A stretch of 64,000 nucleotides of DNA from Blastomyces gilchristii SLH14081 (taxonomy: Eukaryota; Ascomycota; Eurotiomycetes; Onygenales; Ajellomycetaceae): assembly GCF_000003855.2 (NCBI RefSeq), contig NW_003101660.1, positions 124,001-188,000 of the forward strand, given 5' to 3'. The notes beneath the pieces were generated by a model, which ran no database searches, was not told the origin of the DNA, and worked only from the letters and a program-made list of their open reading frames with translations. Made by a program: the position numbers and the translations under genes. Shown in pieces: positions 57,800 to 64,000 of the stretch (positions within the stretch are counted from its first letter, which is position 1; each line of letters begins with the position of its first letter).

Positions 57800-59095
57800 C
57801 TACGACTCCTTTTTCTCTTTCTCCGCCAGCTGCTCCTTCTCCCTCTTTCTCGCAAGATACCGTTCCCGCGCACTCTGTACATCACTCGCCGTCTTCGAAC
57901 TCTTAATCTTCGCCGCCAACTCCTCAGCCTTCGCCTCCTTCTCCTCCTCTTCCTTCCGCATCCTCTCCTCTAACTGTGCCGCCAGCATCTCCGTCTGCCG
58001 CGCCCGCTGGCCCGCACGACCAGAACCAGCAACATCCACACCCCTCCATCTCGCCTCTCCACCCCACCCAGCGGAACCAGCCGCCTTCTCCGCCCCCGCA
58101 GCGGGCGCCGCCTTCGCTTTACTAGGTTTCTGCGCGACGTTCAACCCAGCCGTAAGCAGCTGTCGCTTATCAACAACCTGCCCCTCGTCATTAAGAATAA
58201 TATTCGCGCCGCGCGCATTCAACTCCGCAGCAATCTGTGCCTCGCTCTTCTCGCCCGCTTCCATTTCTTCCTTCTCTTCCTGCAATTTCGCCTTATCCAC
58301 CCCGTCCTCCGCCGGACGACTCCGCACAGCTTCCTCCGCCGCCCTAACCACCTCCTCATGCCGCTTTGCGCCGCGCTCAAGCATACTCTTATAGAATCCC
58401 ACCATCCCACCCCCCTTCTTCCGCCTCTCCTCTTCCTCCCTCTCCCTCTCCGCCTCCTCCGCCTCTATCCTCCGCGCCTCCTCCTGCTGCGCCTTGTACG
58501 CCGCGGTCACAAACTTTTCCTTACCAGCATACTCCTCGCCTTCTGCCTCGCGTTCGCGCTGGAGTTGTTTATCGCGCGCGCGCAATTGGTCGCGCTTGCG
58601 AATCTCTGCACTGCGGAGGAGGGCAGTCATGTATTTGGGTGTTGAGGCTTCGTTGGCGGCGGCAGACGAGGAGGTGGATGGAGGTTTGGCGTGGAGGGAG
58701 TCGTAGACGGCATCGTAGTCATAGATGGATGAGTCGAGGGCCTCGGCGGTTTGGGCGTGTTTTCTGCTGCTGTGGAGGCTGGAGAGGTTTGTGTAGTGGT
58801 TTGTTTGGGGAGGTGGGTTTTTCAGCTTGGAGGTGGCGGGCTTTTTTGAGGAATGCCTGCCTTCGTCGTCAGTGTTTCTGGTGGTGGTGCTGTTGTTGTG
58901 GTCGTCGTCGTCAAGACCGCCTATGGTGGAGATTTCTACGGAGCCATCGCCTTCTTTTTGAGCGCTGTCGTCTTCGGAATCTGAGTCGAAGATCGTCCTC
59001 TTGCGCTTCTGCGGGTTGTTGGTGTTGGGGAGCGGGAGTCCTTGACGCTTCTTGTTTGGGAGGTTGAGGCCGTAGGAGAGGGTTGGGCGTGACAT
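57800..59095 (-). CDS. NSRP1/CCDC55-like splicing regulator
   Basis: Single exon, 431 aa. The N-terminus starts Met-Ser-Arg-Pro-Thr-Leu-Ser-Tyr-Gly-Leu and has Asn-Lys-Lys-Arg...Ile-Phe-Asp-Ser-Asp-Ser-Glu, typical of the DUF2040/nuclear speckle splicing regulatory family. The conserved core (about 120-240) reads Ile-Tyr-Asp-Tyr-Asp-Ala-Val-Tyr-Asp, then Pro-Lys-Tyr-Met, and Arg-Asp...Leu-Gln-Arg-Glu-Arg...Glu-Lys-Phe-Val-Thr-Ala-Ala-Tyr-Lys. Long Glu/Arg coiled coil follows, with Gly-Phe-Tyr-Lys-Ser-Met-Leu and a basic C-terminus. Likely nuclear and linked to alternative splicing; the fungal role is inferred. It is divergent from TRS20. Confidence 0.9.
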   Translation of the reverse strand: MSRPTLSYGLNLPNKKRQGLPLPNTNNPQKRKRTIFDSDSEDDSAQKEGDGSVEISTIGGLDDDDHNNSTTTRNTDDEGRHSSKKPATSKLKNPPPQTNHYTNLSSLHSSRKHAQTAEALDSSIYDYDAVYDSLHAKPPSTSSSAAANEASTPKYMTALLRSAEIRKRDQLRARDKQLQREREAEGEEYAGKEKFVTAAYKAQQEEARRIEAEEAEREREEEERRKKGGGMVGFYKSMLERGAKRHEEVVRAAEEAVRSRPAEDGVDKAKLQEEKEEMEAGEKSEAQIAAELNARGANIILNDEGQVVDKRQLLTAGLNVAQKPSKAKAAPAAGAEKAAGSAGWGGEARWRGVDVAGSGRAGQRARQTEMLAAQLEERMRKEEEEKEAKAEELAAKIKSSKTASDVQSARERYLARKREKEQLAEKEKKES

Positions 59096-59387
59096 TGTGA
59101 AGACGACCGGATGGACATAAGATTAAATTAACATGTCCTCAGATAGAAAATCTATCTATTTGAGTAATGGAAGAACTCTCAGTCCTGTTATGTGAATATT
59201 GTTTGTTGTAAGTGGAAGATCCCCCCAGATCACATGACTTGAGCCCCAATCCTCCGCCTTTTGCTTCGGACTCGGATTGCACAAAAAAGACAAGCTCCCG
59301 CTCTTCTCCCCGCTTACTCTGGACGGTAGATACTTCCTGCTCCCGCACCCCATACGCCAGAAATCCGAACAGTAAAGCCGTTAAGTC
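59096..59387. promoter_or_regulatory. Divergent NSRP1-like/TRS20 promoter
   Basis: 292 bp between two start codons; must serve both genes. CCAAT at 59246-59250 next to a CATGACTT motif. Confidence 0.55.
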
Positions 59388-60097
59388 ATGTCATATTACT
59401 TTACAATCCTCTCCCCCACCGACGCCCCTCTCTTCAGCCACTCCTTCGGCACTTCCAAGGCGGGCGGAGATGGTGTCGCCCGCTTCCGGTTCCCAGACAA
59501 TGCGCCATACATGAACCAATTTATAGTCCACGCTAGTCTAGACATTGTCGAGGAGCTCCAATGGTCCAACGGTGCTATGTAAGTTTCAAACATCCTACAA
59601 CATAAAAGCACCTCAGGCTCAAAATCGCATATCGCAATCCTCCTACATCTTCCCCCACCCAACCCCCGTCCCGGGCATGAAGGAAAAACAACAAACCTAA
59701 CGCGCCACCCGCTTCCCTCTATCGCAGGTACCTAAAGCACATCGACACCTACCCCCCAACCTCCGCCTACGTCTCCGCCTTCCTCACCGGCTCAGGCTCC
59801 CGCTTCCTGCTCCTCCACCAACCCCCGCAACCCCCCTCATCCTCGACAGCAGGAGGCGCCACATCTAGCCCACTCTCCGCTTCCGCAGTCTCCACGACGT
59901 CCTCGCGCACCTCATCTTCGTCTATAGCTAATAACCCCACCTCACCGCAGACGGAGGAGGCCATCCGGCAATTTATGAATGAAGTGTATGAGAACTGGGT
60001 GAAGACGGTGATGAGTCCGTTTTACCGGCAAGGAATGGAAATTACGAGCCCGGTTTTTAGGGGGAGGGTGGCGGCGGCGGGAAGGAAGTGGTTGTGA
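59388..60097 (+). CDS. TRS20: TRAPP complex subunit Trs20 (sedlin)
   Basis: Two exons, 59388-59578 and 59728-60097, give 186 aa. Trs20 is a longin-fold core subunit of TRAPP complexes, the Ypt1 exchange factors acting in ER-Golgi and autophagy traffic. Landmarks: Tyr-Tyr-Phe-Thr-Ile-Leu-Ser at the start, Asn-Gln-Phe-Ile-Val-His-Ala-Ser-Leu-Asp, Tyr-Leu-Lys-His-Ile-Asp at the splice junction, Phe-Leu-Leu-Leu-His, and the C-terminal Ile-Arg-Gln-Phe-Met-Asn-Glu-Val-Tyr-Glu-Asn-Trp-Val-Lys. An insert of about 50 Ser/Thr/Pro residues (114-150) lengthens it beyond the usual 140 aa. Confidence 0.93.
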
Positions 60098-60891
60098 TTG
60101 ACTTTTCTATGCCTTTTCCTGTTTTTCCTATTTTTTCCCGTTTTGTTTAGGAAGGTGTTGGGAGTTACTTGTGTTTTTGGAGCTTGACCTTGCATCCTGT
60201 TTGGGATTGTGTGGGTTGGTGTTCAGGAGTTTTGTTTTGCATAAGTGGGAGGAGAAAAATATAGAACAGTATCTATCATCCAGGAAAGCGTGAGAAAGGT
60301 AGCGCATGTTTGGTGTTACGCGAGAGTTGCGTTATGATACCCAAGTTATCTAGTGTTCATATATATATATATATATATATTTCCTGTTTCACCAAATCAG
60401 CCAATTCTTGTTGGCGGAATAACTAATTTGACCATAGAGGGGTCACTTAAGCCCTCGAGCCGTGTGCAACTGCTTAGGATGTGATAAGCCAAACAACAGC
60501 TTCAACCAAGCCAAGGCAGGCAGGGGGACAGAGAGGATAGAATCCAGAAACATAAGGGAGAGAGTTGCAATAGAATAGTTCAGGGAAATGATAATAGAGA
60601 CGGCTTCCACATAACGTACACACAAGTAGGAGAATCTAACTTCATAAAACAAAAGGCTGGAAACATCAAGAAAGACCATATTCCGAATATCCCGAAAACG
60701 ACGTAACTATCCAACAAGAAACAAATTATCCCCTCCGCAAAAAGAAGCAAGAATAGAAGGAATAAAAAGGTAGGAATGGGTTGGCGCCTTAATAACTCCG
60801 GTCTCCAAGTACACGCTAAAGTCGCAGGCGGAGTTTCAAAGTTTATAATTTACACCATGAAGTTGTTTACGAGTTTTGTTTCTTTTCGCTT
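60098..60891. other. Convergent 3' region with AT repeat
   Basis: 794 bp between convergent genes. (AT)11 at 60359-60380. No gene. Confidence 0.5.
60359..60380. repeat. (AT)11 microsatellite
   Basis: Eleven perfect AT units in the 3' flank of TRS20. Confidence 0.9.
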
Positions 60892-62205
60892 TCATGTGGC
60901 AACATTTGACATTTGCGGCGCAAGCTTTTTCACGGTTACCGCTTTGAAGTTCTCGACTGCTTGTATCATATCGTCGAGCTTAGCAGTCGCTCCAAAAACA
61001 CCCCCTTCCATCTTCACGGACTCAACCGTGCTCATATGGAGTGAGGGATCAGCCGCAGACGTGCCATCCTCGAGCAAGATACAGTCGAAGCCCCTATCAT
61101 TTGCCTCTCTCATGGTAGTGGAAACACAACCGTCCGTAGTAACGCCTGCGAGCACAAGGTTTTTAATACCCTTATTCCGCAGCAGGAGTTCAAAATCGGT
61201 GTATGTGAACGCCCCCTTGCCTGGTTTGTCGATAATGGGTTCGCCCATGGTCGGGTATAGTTCCGGGATGATGTCATGTCCTGGCTCACCGCGGATGAGG
61301 AGTCGACCAAGAGGCCCATCTGAGCCTATACCCATACCGGACGGGTTGTTTTTTGAGCGGAAGCTTTCCCGATTTGATACACTGGAGAGGTCAGAACGAT
61401 GTCCTGATATACTTGGTTAGCAGGCTGTAGTATATATTAAAAGGCTGTTGACGAAGAAATATATATAACTACCTTCACGGGTATGGTACACAGGAAAACC
61501 AGCCGAACGGAATGCATCGAGTAATCGTTGTAACTTGGGAATAAGGAGCTGTGCTGGCGTAATATCATACCCCTGGTACGCCATATATCCGCCTGGAGAA
61601 CAAACTGCATGTGATATTGCAGTCAGATTATTGATCCATGTATGGAAGTACTTAAAACAATTATGAGGCTTACAATCACGTTGCATATCAATGAGCACAA
61701 GCGCAGTTGTAAATGGAGTAAATGACGCATCATGAGGCCAGTCATAGGGAGTGGCCGTGACCTGGCCCTTCTTGGCTTTAGGGTGAGGATTCTGTCGGGG
61801 CTTTTCCACTATCGGGCCGTGATTATGCGACGGGTTTAAAACTGTCAGCGTCCAGATACCTGGATGTCCAGCAGCGACAAGCATGAAGGGGCAGTCCATG
61901 AGCCGCGAAGTCCGCCTCCGTTTCCGCGTTTCTTCAGTGAGCCCATTTCTGGGTCTGTACTGGCCACCGCGATCGCATCGCAGCCACACCTTTGCGACTC
62001 TGCCTGGCTTTTTCTCTGTAGGTGTACTGGATGATTTGACAACAATGTTATAGCCATGGGCTTTACCGTGTGCCTGCACAGCGGCTAGCAAAGAGGCTCT
62101 ATCAGGATAAGTCCCTTCCTGGGGAGGGATAAGCTCCATCGACAAATCAGGAAGATCCTGAAGGTCGCTGGGAGCGTCGAGATTTAAGTCTGATGAATCG
62201 GCCAT
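60892..62205 (-). CDS. FAR1-type DNA-binding domain fused to isochorismatase-like hydrolase
   Basis: Three exons on the minus strand (62205-61674, 61604-61473, 61403-60892) join in frame to 391 aa. Residues about 30-130 form a FAR1-type domain, as found at the N-terminus of Mutator-like transposases: Cys77-Asp-Arg-Gly-Gly-Gln-Tyr, basic stretch, Asp-Cys105-Pro-Phe, Trp-Thr-Leu-Thr-Val and His127-Asn-His129, a C-C-H-H zinc site. Residues 160-391 are a cysteine hydrolase with catalytic Asp173 (Leu-Ile-Asp-Met-Gln), Lys in Asp-Lys281-Pro-Gly-Lys-Gly-Ala-Phe and nucleophile Cys314 (Thr-Asp-Gly-Cys-Val), closest to ureidoacrylate/biuret amidohydrolases. The first intron lies inside the hydrolase domain, so both domains belong to one message. 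Longer upstream frames lack conserved content; the start at Met-Ala-Asp is preferred. Confidence 0.88.
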
Positions 62206-63183
62206 GATATCCAGATCTGGCGAAACCCCTAAGGCAACTGCCGTCCACGCGGCGTTAGTAAGATTTCCGAAGGGATAGCAAGAGCGCAATCGAGGTAAAC
62301 AGACAGTGGAACCAAGTGCGTGGCAGCAAAGATATAGATAGAAGAGCACCTGAGGAGCAGTGTGCGTGGGCATACTGTAGAGGCTGGGGAGACAAACTGC
62401 ACCGGCTTGGAATGGGTGCAGGAGGTAATGGGAGTACCATGCCCAGATCCCGGACATAATAAATAAATAAGAAACACGAGATAGCTAACAAACTCACCTG
62501 GATAGAACCGTGGGCGCGGGAGATGCAGTGGCGTGGAGGTGTTGCGTTTGCTGCGGAGGAGTCTGATATGTGCACGTCACGATTTTGCGCGCAACACCAC
62601 CCGGAAAGAGTCACGTGGTGGAGTTCACATGCCCGGTCTGGACTAGCGTGAAACGGGTTGTCTGCCAGGGATCTGCTATTTATGGACTAGCGCACGTTGT
62701 CATGGATCCCTGAGACAGGTTATGTAATCACGGGGTGCAAACAATCAACACCTCCTGCCGTCCGTCCATGGTAGGTAGACGACGACATCATCTACCGCCA
62801 CCAGCGACATCGATCACCGTAGTCGGCTACGACGACGACATTCGACGGGGTTTCGGTAAACCCCAAAGGTAAGTTATATCCTATCTATCTCTTTACGCGC
62901 CTTTCGCTACAACAACCCGGAGACTCGAGGTTTATCGAACCCGATATCTTGGTTGCAATCTGTTTCTGGACCCCTCCCCCTTGGTACTGGCGCATATTGA
63001 CCCAGGTCCTCTACACGAGAGTGGTCTTGCAATTATCGAGATCTAGTCCCGTGAATCTAAGCGACCTCTTTTTTCTCTCTATCACATTTTGCGCATTCAA
63101 TATCTGTCGGACTGCAGCATTCAGCATTCAGCATTCAGCAACGTCTGCGCTTCAGTATTGAGGGACTCTGTTAGGCAACGAGG
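62206..63183. promoter_or_regulatory. Divergent upstream region of the fusion gene and NUDE
   Basis: 978 bp. A CACGTG element lies at 62612-62617. A GTAAGT near 62870 could be the donor of an intron in the NUDE leader. Three tandem GCATTCA units (63117-63137) lie 46 bp before the NUDE ATG. Confidence 0.45.
63117..63137. repeat. Three tandem 7-nt GCATTCA repeats
   Basis: Three perfect heptamers in the probable NUDE 5' leader. Confidence 0.85.
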
Positions 63184-64000
63184 ATGCCTTTGCCTGATGA
63201 ACCTCCATCCTCACCACCAAATGCTTCCACATCCGCTCAAGATGCTATTGCCTATTACAAAAAACAGTACGAACAGCTCGAAGCTGAACTGGCGGACTTC
63301 CAGTCCTCCAGTAGGGAGCTAGAGACTGAACTTGAGAAGGATATCGAGGCTTCAGAGAGGAGAGAGAGGAAGTTGAAGGAAAAGTTAGAAAGTGCGGGAT
63401 ATGAAGTAGAGGAATGGAAGGCAAGTGCATGGATGGTCTCTTTGATGTATGTCAGCGGGGAACTTACGGGTTGTCGCTAACTTTTATATAGGCGAAGTAC
63501 AAACAAGCCAAAACAGAAGCGAATTCTGCGCAGAGTGCCCTTCAAAAGGAGATTACGACGCTACGAGATGGGAATCGAACTTTACAGCTAAAGCTCAGGG
63601 ATATCGAGGTGGCCAACGATGATTTTGAACGTCAAGCGCGCAACACAACGTCGTCTTTGGAGGATCTAGAATCAAAGTACAATGTGTCCATAGAACGAGG
63701 TGTTCTGCTCGAGGAAGAAATCAAAAATGGAGAACAAGAACGGGAAAACTTGCGTATTGAAAATCAGCGTCTCCGGGACGAGTTGTCAGATCTCAAAATT
63801 GAAGCGCACATTACCCAGGAGAAGCTTCGGAAAGCGGAGCTTTTGCTTAGACAGAAGAACAACCTCACGCCTCTGACCCCGGGCCTTCCTGTGCCCCATA
63901 CTCCCGAGATTTCTGAACACTCCCCTGCTACCACATCCTCCTCACCGACCATTGCGACCCCACCTACAAAGTCTGTTTCATCCGTTGCATCTGATACTCA
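63184..64000 (+). CDS. nudE: Nuclear distribution protein NudE (partial, runs off window)
   Basis: Exon 1 is 63184-63420; exon 2 starts at 63492 and continues past the window end, so the C-terminus is missing. NudE links LIS1/NudF to dynein in nuclear migration. Residues about 20-190 are a nearly continuous coiled coil: [22 protein letters not shown], the LIS1-binding segment, and [19 protein letters not shown]-rich sequence follows. The intron begins GCAAGT and ends ATATAG, a GC-AG intron; the frame is kept exactly only with this boundary. Confidence 0.93.

Noticed and set aside
58366..59067. 233-codon plus-strand frame rich in Arg, Cys and Trp
   Set aside because: Antisense of the Glu/Arg coiled coil of the NSRP1-like gene; no domain of its own.
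62206..62457. 84-residue extension of the FAR1-hydrolase fusion
   Set aside because: Low similarity to any domain; the internal Met-Ala-Asp start is a better family-like beginning. An upstream exon cannot be fully excluded.

Overview
The window is 64 kb of nuclear DNA from a filamentous ascomycete. Nearly every gene has short spliceosomal introns with GT..AG ends, promoters are pyrimidine-rich, and the proteins are recognisable Pezizomycotina families. A plectasin-like defensin, a CorA-like membrane protein and a fungal C2H2 factor point to Eurotiomycetes, with Onygenales the best guess; this is an inference from family content, not from a search. I see no rRNA, tRNA, CRISPR array or intact transposon. 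I built 23 protein-coding models by following reading frame across introns, all but the last complete within the window.

Layout: 1-5 kb holds a protein with a degenerate retropepsin-like fold (+) facing dihydrofolate reductase (-), which carries a 17-glutamine tract. At 5-9 kb are Mediator subunit Med22 (-), spliceosome factor Cwc15 (-) and exosome subunit Rrp45 (+); the last two share a 282 bp divergent promoter. At 10-18 kb are the P4-ATPase flippase Drs2 (+) and the family-X DNA polymerase Pol4 (-). At 18-22.5 kb are a nickel/cobalt transporter (-) with an 11-nt micro-exon and an unrecognised conserved-looking protein (-). A 2.9 kb gene-free stretch follows.

At 25-31 kb the pseudo-carboxypeptidase Ecm14 (+) faces a CorA-like membrane protein (-). 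At 33-37.7 kb is a Syt1-type Arf-GEF (+), and at 40-45 kb a C2H2 zinc-finger protein (+) and a SET protein (+). At 46.8-47.3 kb is a two-exon secreted defensin precursor (-), the most striking gene here. At 49.5-60 kb are a glycosyltransferase with a C-terminal PAN-like module (-), a NOSIP-type protein (+), mitochondrial nuclease Nuc1 (-), a ZIP zinc transporter (+), an NSRP1-like splicing protein (-) and TRAPP subunit Trs20 (+). At 60.9-62.2 kb is a FAR1-type DNA-binding domain fused to an isochorismatase-like hydrolase (-). The window ends inside nudE (+), which starts with a GC-AG intron.

The genes are mostly unrelated housekeeping functions: transcription, splicing, RNA decay, membrane traffic, metal transport and DNA repair. 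They do not form a metabolic cluster. The candidates for new biology are the defensin, the FAR1-hydrolase fusion, the Cys-substituted retropepsin-like domain, the PAN-tailed glycosyltransferase and the CorA-like protein without a recognisable GMN motif.
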